Source: Oscillospiraceae bacterium (GTDB lineage Bacteria > Bacillota > Clostridia > Oscillospirales > Oscillospiraceae). From it: DNA of 37,569 nucleotides. The position numbers were made by a program, and so were the translations under genes. Under the pieces are notes generated by a model. It was not told where the DNA came from and ran no database searches. It saw nothing but the letters and a program-made list of their open reading frames with translations. This document shows positions 8,594 through 18,102 of the stretch, one piece after another (the stretch's first letter is position 1; every line of letters starts with the position of its first letter). Where the stretch lies: contig JAFZDL010000085.1 in assembly GCA_017561205.1 (NCBI GenBank), positions 1 through 37,569 on the forward strand, read 5' to 3'.

Positions 8594-9549
8594 AAAAATT
8601 TCTAATTTCAATAGATACAGAAGGTGACAACCTCTGGAATTGGAAAGCTGGAGATCAAATACTTACAGAGAATGGAAAATATTTGGATAGATTCCAGAAT
8701 CTGTGCAATCAATATGGATTTAAGCCTACATACCTAACAAATTATGAAATGATTACTGATGATCAATTTCGTTCCTGGCTGAAAAGAAAGGCGCATAGTA
8801 AGGAATGTGAGGTCGGAATGCATCTGCATGCGTGGTCAACACCACCATATGTAAAGTTGGGTCATCAAAGCGGTACCCCTGCTCAACCGTATCTTATAGA
8901 ATACGAAACAGAAATTATTAATTTGAAAGTATCTGCAATGACAGAGACCTTATCTCAGGCTGTAGAATTGAAAATCACTACACACCGCTCTGGACGTTGG
9001 GCAATGGATGACCGGTATTTTGCTGCATTAGCAGCCCATGGGTATAAAATAGACTGTTCTGTAACACCACATGTTGATTGGAGCGCACATGCGGGAGAGA
9101 CAGAAGGAAGCAAGGGTTCAAACTATTCGGATTGTCCGGAATATCCCTACATTGTAAGCTGTGAAATAGGCAATATTCTTGAAATTCCGGTGACTGTCAG
9201 GAATACAAACCATTTATTTTTAAACCATGTTAGCCCAAGAGCGATTGGTTCTGCTGTAAAGAAGGCGTTAAACGGACAAAAGATATGGTTGCGCCCGAAT
9301 GGACACAACCTGAAACAGATGATGTGGCTGGTTGAACAAATTGCTAATGATTCTGAATCCGACTATATTATGTTTATGTTGCATTCATCCGAGCTTATGC
9401 CTGGTGGAAGTCCTACGTTTCAATCAAATGAGAGTATAGAACATCTATATGAAGATTTGAATGTGGTGTTTAAGGAAGCATCAAAAAAATTTGAAGGATG
9501 TACAATAGACGAATACGGTAGTAACTTGCTATCTAAGGGAATATCATAA
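8590..9549 (+). CDS. Polysaccharide deacetylase-like (WalW-type) protein
   Basis: A 319-residue protein resembling the NodB/polysaccharide deacetylase fold in its WalW-like variant. SIDTEGD (residues 7-13, D9) replaces the usual TFDDG, GMHLHAWSTPP (H78, H80) fits the metal-binding motif, and HRSGRWAMDD (R133, D140) fits the later catalytic motif. Such enzymes remove acyl groups from amino sugars using a divalent metal. No signal peptide is visible, so it may act in the cytoplasm on a lipid-linked precursor or nucleotide sugar. The start overlaps the acetyltransferase stop. The substrate is inferred only from context. Confidence 0.65.
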   Translation: MKKFLISIDTEGDNLWNWKAGDQILTENGKYLDRFQNLCNQYGFKPTYLTNYEMITDDQFRSWLKRKAHSKECEVGMHLHAWSTPPYVKLGHQSGTPAQPYLIEYETEIINLKVSAMTETLSQAVELKITTHRSGRWAMDDRYFAALAAHGYKIDCSVTPHVDWSAHAGETEGSKGSNYSDCPEYPYIVSCEIGNILEIPVTVRNTNHLFLNHVSPRAIGSAVKKALNGQKIWLRPNGHNLKQMMWLVEQIANDSESDYIMFMLHSSELMPGGSPTFQSNESIEHLYEDLNVVFKEASKKFEGCTIDEYGSNLLSKGIS

Positions 9550-9574
9550 AAAGCGTGATATTGGAGGAATGAAT

Positions 9575-10882
9575 GTGAATTTATCAGACATAAAAATAAA
9601 ACCCAGAACTTTAGGTGGAGGAGTTTTACTAGGGTATTACTGTGTATACACATTTATTGCTCGATTTTCTCCTATAGGCGGAAGGAATGTCGACTTAATA
9701 GTCATTGGTGTGACTGCAATTTCCGCGTTCTTACTTCTTATTACTTTATTTATAAATAAAAGTGCTTCCGCCGAAAACAGACTAAATCATGTATTTGTAT
9801 ATTGGTTGCCTTTTTTGGGAGTTTTGCTGTTTCAGTACCTGAAAGGATACTGCAACACCTCTTACCTATTGCTATTTATTTTGTTTGTTTTGTCGCTAAT
9901 GTTAACAAATACGAATTATTTGATGTGTAATAGGATGGCAAAGTCCTTTAAAATTATGGCTGTTATTGCAGTATTGGGAACATTTTCTCAATTTGTGATA
10001 CCGTCGGTTCATAAAATCATTATCTCTGTTTTGTATTCAAGTGAAGGAGTGAAATATATTCAGTCATATGCCCAGCGAGGGTATTATTCGGGTTTTTTTT
10101 ATCAGGTCGGAGATGCAGCGTTTTATTTATCGGTAGGTATTCTTGCTGTGTTTTTGGTGAAACAAGACTCCAAAAGAAAAACTGTTACTTGCCTGCTTTT
10201 CACATTGTTTATGATTTTAGAAGGCAAGCGATCATTGGTCGTGCTCGTACTTGTAATTCTACTGTATACATATATTATCCAAGCCAAAGGGCATAAGCGT
10301 GCAATGCGCTTTGCGGTGGCCGGACTCGTTGTAATGCTGAGCTGGATTGTGGTAAAAGAGATCTCTGCTAATTTAAGTAATATAATTCTCTTCAAAAAAT
10401 TAGCGACAACAATATCCTTCCTGGAAGGCGGGGATGTTGAAGGAGTTTTGTTTAGCAGCGGAAGATCTTGGCTATATGATCTGGCAGAAAAACTATTTCA
10501 TGAAAATCCGATTACAGGAATTGGATGGGCTGAGTTTTCAAAGATTTCAGGAAGAGTCAATAACCAAGTAACATCTGTACACAATATTTATTTGCAGCTA
10601 TTATGTGAAACAGGAATAGTTGGATTTGGCAGCTTTATCTTAGCTGCAGGTACAACAGCAGTTCGTACCATAAGGGCATATATTTCCGGCAGAAGTGCAA
10701 AGCAGTTGGAAGATGGTGTTTTACAGAAATTTCTCCTGCTATCAATTGCAGGTCAGCTTTTGTTTCTCCTTTTTGGATTGGTGGAGAATCCTCTTTATAA
10801 TGGCAACTGTTTAGCATTTTATTTTTTGATGGTTTTAATGGGAGAATCCATCATGTTAAAGTTAAGAGGAAAGCAGTTGTAA
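9575..10882 (+). CDS. wzy: O-antigen polymerase/ligase-like membrane protein (Wzy type)
   Basis: About 435 residues with roughly ten or more hydrophobic segments and a larger polar loop in the C-terminal half containing GRSWLYD, GIGWAEF and HNIYLQLLCETG, a pattern typical of the Wzy/O-antigen ligase superfamily. It would polymerise lipid-linked repeat units on the outer membrane face. GTG 9575 is preferred because GGAGGA at 9563-9568 sits six bases upstream; the in-frame ATG at 9569 abuts that site and would be poorly spaced. A single Wzy in the locus fits a Wzx/Wzy pathway. Sequence divergence is normal for this family, so the call rests on topology, the loop and context. Confidence 0.8.
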   Translation: MNLSDIKIKPRTLGGGVLLGYYCVYTFIARFSPIGGRNVDLIVIGVTAISAFLLLITLFINKSASAENRLNHVFVYWLPFLGVLLFQYLKGYCNTSYLLLFILFVLSLMLTNTNYLMCNRMAKSFKIMAVIAVLGTFSQFVIPSVHKIIISVLYSSEGVKYIQSYAQRGYYSGFFYQVGDAAFYLSVGILAVFLVKQDSKRKTVTCLLFTLFMILEGKRSLVVLVLVILLYTYIIQAKGHKRAMRFAVAGLVVMLSWIVVKEISANLSNIILFKKLATTISFLEGGDVEGVLFSSGRSWLYDLAEKLFHENPITGIGWAEFSKISGRVNNQVTSVHNIYLQLLCETGIVGFGSFILAAGTTAVRTIRAYISGRSAKQLEDGVLQKFLLLSIAGQLLFLLFGLVENPLYNGNCLAFYFLMVLMGESIMLKLRGKQL

Positions 10883-10977
10883 ACGCACAGCTACGAGCAA
10901 AAATGAATCACCGTAAAACCGACAGTGAGAGATTAAGTTGTGTGTAGATTATCCTAGGTATACGAAAGGTGATAATT

Positions 10978-12132
10978 GTGAATAAAATTCTAATTATTGG
11001 TGGCGACCACCATAATGGGTTGAATTTGGCTCGGATAATTGGAAAAAACGGCTATGATGTAATAGCTTATGTTGTGGCAGATCATAGTGACAGTTTTGTT
11101 GCAAAGTCAAGATATATAAAGCAGGCATATGTATTCGAAACATACAAAGATGCTTATAACGAAATTAAAAAAATGAAATGCAACGAGAAACCGATTCTGA
11201 TTCCATATTCAGATGGAGCAGAGATGGAACTTGACTTAAGATTGTCGGAATTTGAGAGTGATTTTATTTGTCCTTCGATTAATCAGATTCAAGGCGAAAT
11301 TGCCAGATTGATGGATAAAAAGAACCAGTATGAGTGGGCGTGCGCTCATGGTATCCGTATGGCATTTTCTGAAGAAATAAAGTTGAGCGAACAGGGCTGT
11401 GACCTTCCGGAGGGGATCAACTTTCCGGTCATTTTGAAGCCGGCAGTTAGTGCTTTGGGACAAAAAGGCGATATTGTTATTTGCAATGACATAACAGCGT
11501 ACAATCAAGCAATACAGATGTTGCTGGAAAAACAATATGAAAGAGTTGTTATTCAACCTTATCTTAAGGTGGATTATGAGATTGATGTATTTGGATGTAT
11601 TTGTAAAAATGCTCCACACATATACTTGGTGCCAACGAAAACGCTTAGACAATGGCCGCCTCTAAAGGGAACGAATTCCTTTTCTCAGATTATCGTTAAC
11701 CAGGATCTTGTGAATCGTTGTAAAGAAGTTATAATGGCCTTGAAATCATATGGGTTTTATGGTCTTTATGATATAGAATTACTTGTTGTCGATGGCAAAA
11801 TATATTTGAACGAGATTAACTTTCGAAATTCTGGTGATGACTATATGGTCCTATCTCAAGAATTTTATTATCCAGTTTATTGGATCCAGGATGTTTTGGG
11901 GCAAAAAAGAGATACTTTGGAGTCCAATCCGAGTGTTGACTCCTTCGCGATGACACCTGTTGCTGATATCATGAATGTAAGAACGCATCGACTTGGGGTT
12001 GTGAGATGGCTGAAAGATTTTTGTAAGACGAAGGATTATGCTCTTTGGCTCTTTGGTGACAACAAGCCAATGCTAGCTTATTATGCAAATCGATTAAAGA
12101 AAAGTCTAAAGAAAAGGATATTTGGTCGATAG
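10978..12132 (+). CDS. ATP-grasp superfamily ligase
   Basis: A 384-residue ATP-grasp protein, joining a carboxylate to an amine or thiol through an acyl-phosphate. It opens with a Rossmann-like ILIIGGDHHNGLNLAR, then FPVILKPAVSALGQKGD (ATP-binding Lys and glycine-rich loop), YLKVDYEIDVFG, and YLNEINFRNSGDD with the metal-binding Glu/Asn set. GTG 10978 is chosen because AAGGTGAT lies just upstream; an in-frame GTG at 10969 falls inside that ribosome site. In surface-glycan operons such ligases may attach amino acids to sugar acids; the substrate is not known. Confidence 0.75.
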   Translation: MNKILIIGGDHHNGLNLARIIGKNGYDVIAYVVADHSDSFVAKSRYIKQAYVFETYKDAYNEIKKMKCNEKPILIPYSDGAEMELDLRLSEFESDFICPSINQIQGEIARLMDKKNQYEWACAHGIRMAFSEEIKLSEQGCDLPEGINFPVILKPAVSALGQKGDIVICNDITAYNQAIQMLLEKQYERVVIQPYLKVDYEIDVFGCICKNAPHIYLVPTKTLRQWPPLKGTNSFSQIIVNQDLVNRCKEVIMALKSYGFYGLYDIELLVVDGKIYLNEINFRNSGDDYMVLSQEFYYPVYWIQDVLGQKRDTLESNPSVDSFAMTPVADIMNVRTHRLGVVRWLKDFCKTKDYALWLFGDNKPMLAYYANRLKKSLKKRIFGR

Positions 12133-12143
12133 AAGGTGAAGAG

Positions 12144-13037
12144 ATGTTTTTATCTTTAAAGGATATACACGAATTACGAAACAGTATTCGAAACGAATAT
12201 AGAATCAGAAGATTTATTAGAGAGAATCCTGAAATAAAGGGATTATTATCGCCGAACAAGCTGTTCCGAGACAAATACAAAGGACAGCGGTGTTTTGTTT
12301 TGGGGAATGGGCCTTCGTTGAAAAATGTAGATTTTAGCCTTTTACAGGATGAAATTGTATTTACAGTAAATCAGCTGCCCAGAAACAAAGAATACGAAAA
12401 ATTAAAATCCAATTTCCATTTTTGGGCAGATGAAAGATTCTTTAATATCGATGAAACAAAACCGGAGGATTTAGAATTACTTGATGTAATGAAAAGTGTT
12501 AACACGCCAGGAAATAAGCCGGTCGTATTCTACGAATATTGCGCAAAACAAATGATAGAAAAATATGATCTAGATAAAGTGTTGGATATTCATTATTTTG
12601 CTCTTGTTCATTTGGATTTTGACGCTTATACAAAGAGGCACAAAATAGAAGTCGATAAATGCTTTCCTAATTTACCAACTGTAGTGCATAGTATTATTGC
12701 CATGGCTGTTGATATGGGCTTTTCGGAGATTATTCTACTTGGATGTGATTGTACAGGGTTTATAACAACAGCCCAAGCGAAAATGAAAAATTGGAACAAT
12801 GATATTTTATATGGCTATAAAATCTCAGAGAATGAAAAAAAACGTTTAGAAAAATCGAACAATATGTTTTCTATCGAAAATGAATTGAGATTTTACGCTA
12901 ACATATTCGCTACATATTCTAAATTGAATAAATTAGCAGAAAAAAATGGTGTAAAAATTTATAATGCTACGGAAGGCGGTCTTCTTGATTGCATTCCACG
13001 TGTTGATTATAACTCGCTTTTTAACAAAAATGATTGA
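12144..13037 (+). CDS. DUF115/MptE-like Rossmann-fold protein
   Basis: A 297-residue protein with the DUF115 (PF01973-like) signature: RCFVLGNGPSLKN (residues 49-61), HSIIAMAVDMGFSEIILLGCD, and a C-terminal YNATEGGLLDCIPRV. Relatives occur in surface-glycan and flagellin-glycosylation loci; the fold is shared with 6-hydroxymethylpterin pyrophosphokinase. It lies 11 bases after the ATP-grasp gene with an AAGGTGAAGAG ribosome site. The C-terminal domain of the aldolase at 16389 looks distantly similar (GKSIS, TIGLN). Codons are markedly AT-rich. A transferase role on a glycan is plausible but unproven. Confidence 0.7.
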   Translation: MFLSLKDIHELRNSIRNEYRIRRFIRENPEIKGLLSPNKLFRDKYKGQRCFVLGNGPSLKNVDFSLLQDEIVFTVNQLPRNKEYEKLKSNFHFWADERFFNIDETKPEDLELLDVMKSVNTPGNKPVVFYEYCAKQMIEKYDLDKVLDIHYFALVHLDFDAYTKRHKIEVDKCFPNLPTVVHSIIAMAVDMGFSEIILLGCDCTGFITTAQAKMKNWNNDILYGYKISENEKKRLEKSNNMFSIENELRFYANIFATYSKLNKLAEKNGVKIYNATEGGLLDCIPRVDYNSLFNKND

Positions 13038-13052
13038 TTTAAAGTCAAATAT

Positions 13053-13070
13053 TGTAATTTAGAAATTACA
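13053..13070. promoter_or_regulatory. 18-bp palindrome before the flippase gene
   Basis: TGTAATTT-AG-AAATTACA is a perfect 8-bp inverted repeat just upstream of the AAGGTGA ribosome site for the flippase gene. It may be a binding site or hairpin, or a chance event in AT-rich DNA. Confidence 0.35.
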
Positions 13071-13083
13071 TATAAGGTGAAAA

Positions 13084-14529
13084 ATGGAAAATGATTTAAA
13101 AGGCAAAACCATCTCAGGAATTTTTTGGAAGTTTATGGAGCGAATAGGCGCAAAGGTAATAAGTTCTATTGTATCAATAGTTTTGGCGAGATTACTGCTT
13201 CCTGAAGATTATGCAGCAATTGCCTTAGTAATGGTATTTATAAATTTAAGTGATATTTTGATAAACTCAGGATTCTCAAGTTCACTTGTGCAAAAAAAAG
13301 ATGCTGATGATGTTGATTTTTCATCAGTATTTTATATAAGTTTGATATTAAGTATAGTATTATACATTGTCATCTTTATTTGTGCTCCATTAATATCCGT
13401 TTTTTATGATATGCCTATTTTAACTCCTGTAACAAGAGTAATTGGAATAAAGGTTATAATTTCGGCTATAAATGCAACCCAGCAGGCGTATGTATCGAGA
13501 GAAATGACATTTAAGAAATTCTTTTTTGCCACACTTATTGGTACATTAATTTCTGCATTCATAGGTATCATAATGGCATATAATGGGCTTGGTGTATGGG
13601 CATTAGTTACACAGCACTTATCCAATTTGACAATTGATACTATAGTGTTGTGGTTTACAGTAAAATGGAGACCGCAAAAAACGTTTTCTTTTAAACAAGT
13701 TAAGAAACTGTTGAATTTTGGGTGGAAAATATTAGCATCAGACTTACTAAATGCAGTGTTTAATGATTTAAGGACGATACTAATAGGAAAAAGCTATTCT
13801 GCAGATCAGCTGGCATATTATTCTAAAGGCAAAGAATATCCCAATACAATAGTTACATCTATAAACAGCTCTTTGAATATGGTTTTGTTTTCTGCAATAT
13901 CAAAAGAGCAGGAAAACATTGATGTTGTCAAGTTAATGGTCAGACGATCGCTAAAATTGGCATCTTATATTATTTTCCCTGTTATGATAGGCTTTGCTGC
14001 TGTAGCCGAGTCTTTTGTTCATGTTTTTTTAACGGAAAAGTGGTTGACGGTTATTCTATTTTTACAGGTATATTGTTTTGCATTTGCCTTTTCCCCATTA
14101 TTATCGATAAATTTACAATTAATAAAAGCCATGGGAAGAAGCGATTTATCAATAAAGATTGAAATAATAAAAAAAATAGTAGGACTTGCAATACTTTGTG
14201 TAACACTTTTTATTGGTGTAGAGGCAATAGCAATAGGCTCTTTAGTATCTCAAATTCTGTATTATTTGCTCAATAGTTTTCCAAACAAAAAATTAATAAA
14301 ATACAGCGTCTTGGAACAGTTGAAAGATATTTTTCCTAATTTTTTAATTTCGATAATAATGTTTATTGCAGTTTATAGTTTAGGTTTTTTGATGGAATAT
14401 GGAATGGGATTGATGATTTTGCAAATATCACTTGGGGTTTTGGTATATTTGTTAATGTCTTTGATTTCAAAAAACGAGTCGTTTTTTTACATATTGAATA
14501 TGGTTAAAAACAAATTTATAAAAAAATAA
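13084..14529 (+). CDS. wzx: Polysaccharide flippase of the MOP superfamily (Wzx/PST type)
   Basis: A 481-residue membrane protein with about 12-14 hydrophobic segments. The N-terminus has the WzxC-type GKTISGIFWKFMERIGAK followed by LARLLLPEDYA, characteristic of PST-type exporters. It would flip undecaprenyl-linked repeat units across the membrane for the polymerase at 9575. An AAGGTG ribosome site lies five bases before the ATG. The gene is strongly AT-rich (many AUA, UUA, AAA codons), like its neighbours and unlike the flanking chromosome, consistent with horizontal acquisition. Confidence 0.9.
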   Translation: MENDLKGKTISGIFWKFMERIGAKVISSIVSIVLARLLLPEDYAAIALVMVFINLSDILINSGFSSSLVQKKDADDVDFSSVFYISLILSIVLYIVIFICAPLISVFYDMPILTPVTRVIGIKVIISAINATQQAYVSREMTFKKFFFATLIGTLISAFIGIIMAYNGLGVWALVTQHLSNLTIDTIVLWFTVKWRPQKTFSFKQVKKLLNFGWKILASDLLNAVFNDLRTILIGKSYSADQLAYYSKGKEYPNTIVTSINSSLNMVLFSAISKEQENIDVVKLMVRRSLKLASYIIFPVMIGFAAVAESFVHVFLTEKWLTVILFLQVYCFAFAFSPLLSINLQLIKAMGRSDLSIKIEIIKKIVGLAILCVTLFIGVEAIAIGSLVSQILYYLLNSFPNKKLIKYSVLEQLKDIFPNFLISIIMFIAVYSLGFLMEYGMGLMILQISLGVLVYLLMSLISKNESFFYILNMVKNKFIKK

Positions 14530-14557
14530 ATTGCTGATGAATCTACGGAGATAAAGC

Positions 14558-15714
14558 ATGAAGTATGGGATAATTACACTTTTTCAGAATTATAATTATG
14601 GCGCAACTTTGCAGAGTTATGCCTTGCAAAGAATTGTTAAAGAATATGGGTATGATGTTGAAACGATTCAATATGAACGTACGGCGATTAATACAAATAA
14701 AACTGGTATTTTCAATAAATTAACGCCTAGAAAAATTTTTTGTTTTTTAGCAAAAAAAATAAAAAGCACAAAGATAAAAAAGGATAATAGTATATTTATT
14801 GAAAATGATGACTCTATTAGAAGATATTTATTTGACAGTTTTATAAAAGAAAATATGCTTATAAGTAAGCATGCATATACAAAATCTACTATAGCGGAAT
14901 CTAACAGAATATATCAAGGTTTTATATGTGGCAGTGATAACATTTGGAATAAAAATTTGTTTGACTCCTCATTTATGCTTGATTTTGCCGATGAGAAAAA
15001 AAGAAAAATTGCATATGCCCCTGGGATGAGTACCGATCATTTATCAAAAAAACAACAAGATTTATTTTTGCCACCAATAAGAAGGCTTGATTACTTGTCT
15101 TGTAGGGAAAAAATAGGGGCATCCCTTTTGGAGAAATTGATAAAAAAGGAGGTAAAAGTTGTTTTAGATCCAACGTTATTATTAAGCAAAGAACAATGGA
15201 GTGAAATATCCGTATCTCCTGATATTAATCTCCCCCCCAGATATGCTTTCGCATATATATGTGATCATAATACATTGACTGATATTAAAATTAAAGAAAT
15301 ATCGAAACGGTTGAATTTGCCAATAGTGCTTGTTCCAAACATGGGCGGCGAATTTAAGTTGTTTGGTGCGGAGTCTGTTTTTAAGGTGAATAATGTTGGA
15401 CCAGCAGAATTTATTTATTTAGTAAAAAATAGCAATTTGGTTTTGACAGATTCGTTTCATGGCACTGTGTTTGCATGTTTGTTTGAAAAAATTTTTATGC
15501 TTTTAGAAGATTTTCCGATACAAATAGAATGCAGTTGAATTATCGAATAGACAATCTTTTGGATTTGGCAGGGATAAGCTCTTCTCGTATAATAAAAGAA
15601 GTAGAAGATGAGTTCAATGAAGAATCAATAAATTGGGATAATACAAAGAGATTGATTAACCAAAAGAAAAATGAAAGCCTGTTGTATTTAAAAAACGCTT
15701 TGAAGAATAATTAG
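14558..15714 (+). pseudogene. Polysaccharide pyruvyl transferase family gene with a frameshift
   Basis: The first 326 codons encode a PF04230-type pyruvyl transferase: ITLFQNYNYGATLQSYAL at the N-terminus, GSDNIWN, YAPGMS, and LTDSFHGTVFACLFEK at the C-terminal active-site block. At about 15515-15517 (ATTTTCCGATACA) the frame breaks and stops at 15538. The next frame continues through DTNRMQLNYRIDNLL (bases 15517 onward) to 15714, which fits the usual family C-terminus. One missing base would restore about 385 residues, a normal family length. The lesion may be genuine inactivation or an assembly error. The protein is a distant paralogue of the one at 4802 and differs in length. Confidence 0.82.
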
Positions 15715-15728
15715 TTTTGGAGATTGTT

Positions 15729-16373
15729 ATGACAATTGTTGCAGTAATGCCTATAAAATTAAACAACGAACGCCTTCCAGGAAAAAATACAATGTTATTG
15801 GGAGGAAAACCATTGCTTCAGCATGAATTGGATGGGTTGAAATCTACCAATTTGATCGAAAGCATAAATGTTTTTTGCAGCAACGAGGATGTTATCCCGT
15901 TTTTGCCTGAAGGTGTGAATTTTGTAAAGCGTCCTGAATATTTGGATTTGCCTACATCGAATTTCAATCAGATATTTGAGGCATTTATGGATACTATGAA
16001 TGCGGATATATATGTCTATGCGCATGCCACAGCTCCGTTTATTTCGGTTGAAACCATGAAAGAGTGCATAGAGGCTGTTATGTCTGGCGAATATGACTCT
16101 GCTTTTTGCGCCGTGAAATTACAGGATTATTTGTGGCAAAATGGCGAGCCGTTGAACTTTGATGCATCAAATCTGCCGAGAACGCAAGATCTTCTGCCAA
16201 TTTATCAAGAAACATCCGGCGTATATGTATTTAGAAAAGAAACATATGAAAAGTACAGACGAAGAATAGGAAGGAAGCCATTTATAAAGGAAGTCTCATT
16301 TAAGGAGTCTGTAGATATAGATAACCCCGAAGATTTTGAGCTGGCAGAAGCGCTTGTAAATATAAATATTTAA
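15729..16373 (+). CDS. Acylneuraminate-type cytidylyltransferase (CMP-sugar synthetase)
   Basis: A 214-residue member of the NeuA/KdsB-like cytidylyltransferase family, which activates a sugar acid with CTP to give a CMP-sugar. Key marks are the nucleotide-binding NERLPGKN (residues 13-20), GGKPLLQH, ATAPFIS (the usual TsPl position), and VDIDNPEDFELAEAL at the C-terminus. ATG 15729 follows TTGGAG; an in-frame TTG at 15717 is part of that ribosome site. It is followed by an aldolase and a KdsC-type phosphatase, pointing to an ulosonic-acid-like substrate. Related enzymes also activate other acids, so the exact sugar is open. Confidence 0.83.
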   Translation: MTIVAVMPIKLNNERLPGKNTMLLGGKPLLQHELDGLKSTNLIESINVFCSNEDVIPFLPEGVNFVKRPEYLDLPTSNFNQIFEAFMDTMNADIYVYAHATAPFISVETMKECIEAVMSGEYDSAFCAVKLQDYLWQNGEPLNFDASNLPRTQDLLPIYQETSGVYVFRKETYEKYRRRIGRKPFIKEVSFKESVDIDNPEDFELAEALVNINI

Positions 16374-16388
16374 AGGGGAGTAATACGA

Positions 16389-17972
16389 ATGAATTCATTA
16401 AAAGTTCTTGATGTAACCCTTCGTGATGGCGGATGTGTAAATGAGTTTAACTTCGGACAATCATACATGGAAAAAATCCTTGCCGCTCAAGAAGCTGCAG
16501 GTATAGATATTATCGAATTAGGCTATATTGATGAGAATAAGGGTTCTTCTGTTGGCAGAACTCAATATTCTGATGAACAGGTGATAAAAAAATCTATTTT
16601 AAAGAATAAGAAAACTGGAATTACATATGTCGCAATGATAGATTATGGCAAATTCAATATCGATAATTTGCATGACTATACGGAAGATGGAATTGATGGA
16701 ATCAGACTAGCGTTCCATAAAAAAGATCGTTTTGATGTGATTGAATTAGGCAGAAAAATCATATCGAAAGGATATAAGTTTTTCGTCCAACCAATGATAA
16801 CTTTAAGATATGACGATAGGGAACTTATAGAATTTATTGAATTAGTAAATAGTAAATTGCCTGATGCTGCAGGATTTTATATTGTAGATACGTTTGGTGA
16901 GATGAGACCAAATGATATGAATAGAATTTTGCATCTTGTAGATAATAACCTAAATTCGGACATACCGTTAGGATTTCATTCTCACAATAATCTGCAGATG
17001 TCATATTCAAATGCGATTTCTTTGTTGCAATTTCCAACAAATAGAGATTTGATGTTAGATTGTTCTATTATGGGAATGGGAAAAGGTGCTGGCAATCTTA
17101 ATACGGAGCTTCTATTGGAACACCTGAATTTATTCTATGGAAAGAAGTATGAAATATCCCCTTTGCTTGAAGTAATAGATAAAGTTATTAATCAGCTTCA
17201 TGATGAATTTTATTGGGGATATGCTCCGGAATATTATCTTTCGTCTGCAAACGGATGCACTCCAAGTTATGCAAGTCATTTTTATAATAAACACATGCTT
17301 CCTATTGATCAAGTAGGCGAATTGCTTGCTATGATTAGCGAGGAAAAGAAGATATCTTTCGATAAGAATTACGCTGAAGAAATATATCGTCAGTACAATG
17401 AAAGTAAGGCGGTGAACGATGCTACTGTTGTTGAAGAACTGACAGCCGCATTTGCTGGGAAAACAATATTGTTAGTTGCTCCGGGAAAAAGTATTTCTGA
17501 GCATAAGGAAAAAATAGTAGCGGTTTCTGAAGCTGATGATGTTGTTACCATTGGGTTGAACACCGTGACAGATAGTAATGATTATCTACTGACTACACGT
17601 AAAGATATCTATGATTCTGCGGTTGCAAGTGGAAAGAATGTTATAGTTTGCTCTAATATATCCAAGGGCGGAAGGGGTAATGTAAGGATTCTCAATTACA
17701 GTAACTGGATTGATGTTGATGATAGAACACACGATTCCTCTTCTGTTATTGCATTAAATCTATTGAAAGCCTGTGGTGTAAAGTGTGTAAAGCTGGCTGG
17801 CTTTGATGGATTCTCTGCAAATATAAATGAAAACTATTTTGATCCCAATATGCGTCGACCGGTCACTATTGAGCAGGCTGAAAGAAGAAATAAATACTAT
17901 AAAGAGTTTATTAATAGGATAAAAGAAGGTGGAGTTAATGTTGAATTTATTACGCCTTCCAAATATGAATAA
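16389..17972 (+). CDS. HMGL-type pyruvate aldolase fused to a DUF115-like domain
   Basis: A 527-residue two-domain protein. Residues 1 to about 300 form a DRE-TIM aldolase domain (4-hydroxy-2-oxovalerate aldolase/HMG-CoA lyase type) with TLRDGG (10-15, metal ligand D13) and HSHNN (H197, H199 metal ligands); these enzymes make or break bonds to pyruvate or acyl-CoA enolates using a divalent metal. Residues about 355-520 form a Rossmann-like domain (TILLVAPGKSIS, VTIGLN, KCVKLAGFDGF) resembling DUF115. A GGGGAG ribosome site precedes the ATG. Position after the CMP-transferase suggests aldol formation of a 2-keto-3-deoxy sugar acid, which is inference. Domain calls are solid; the reaction is not proven. 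Confidence 0.8.
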   Translation: MNSLKVLDVTLRDGGCVNEFNFGQSYMEKILAAQEAAGIDIIELGYIDENKGSSVGRTQYSDEQVIKKSILKNKKTGITYVAMIDYGKFNIDNLHDYTEDGIDGIRLAFHKKDRFDVIELGRKIISKGYKFFVQPMITLRYDDRELIEFIELVNSKLPDAAGFYIVDTFGEMRPNDMNRILHLVDNNLNSDIPLGFHSHNNLQMSYSNAISLLQFPTNRDLMLDCSIMGMGKGAGNLNTELLLEHLNLFYGKKYEISPLLEVIDKVINQLHDEFYWGYAPEYYLSSANGCTPSYASHFYNKHMLPIDQVGELLAMISEEKKISFDKNYAEEIYRQYNESKAVNDATVVEELTAAFAGKTILLVAPGKSISEHKEKIVAVSEADDVVTIGLNTVTDSNDYLLTTRKDIYDSAVASGKNVIVCSNISKGGRGNVRILNYSNWIDVDDRTHDSSSVIALNLLKACGVKCVKLAGFDGFSANINENYFDPNMRRPVTIEQAERRNKYYKEFINRIKEGGVNVEFITPSKYE

Positions 17973-17994
17973 ATTAAGTGATCAAAATAGATAG

Positions 17995-18102
17995 TTGGAA
18001 GTTGATATTGCCCGAGAAGCGGCAAGAAGCATTTCGGTTCTTGTGAATAGTCGGGTTGAACTTAACAATAACATAATAGGTAATCCAGCGTTGTTTTATT
18101 GA
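17995..18102 (+). other. Short open frame of unknown origin between aldolase and phosphatase genes
   Basis: The 214-base gap between the aldolase stop and the next gene holds an open stretch of 35 codons (EVDIAREAARSISVLVNSRV and onward) ending in TGA. It has protein-like composition but no ribosome site and no recognisable family. It may be the 3' remnant of a lost gene, or chance. Confidence 0.25.

Noticed and set aside
10883-10977. Possible promoter or small gene between polymerase and ATP-grasp genes
   Set aside because: No convincing -35/-10 pair and no open frame with a ribosome site.
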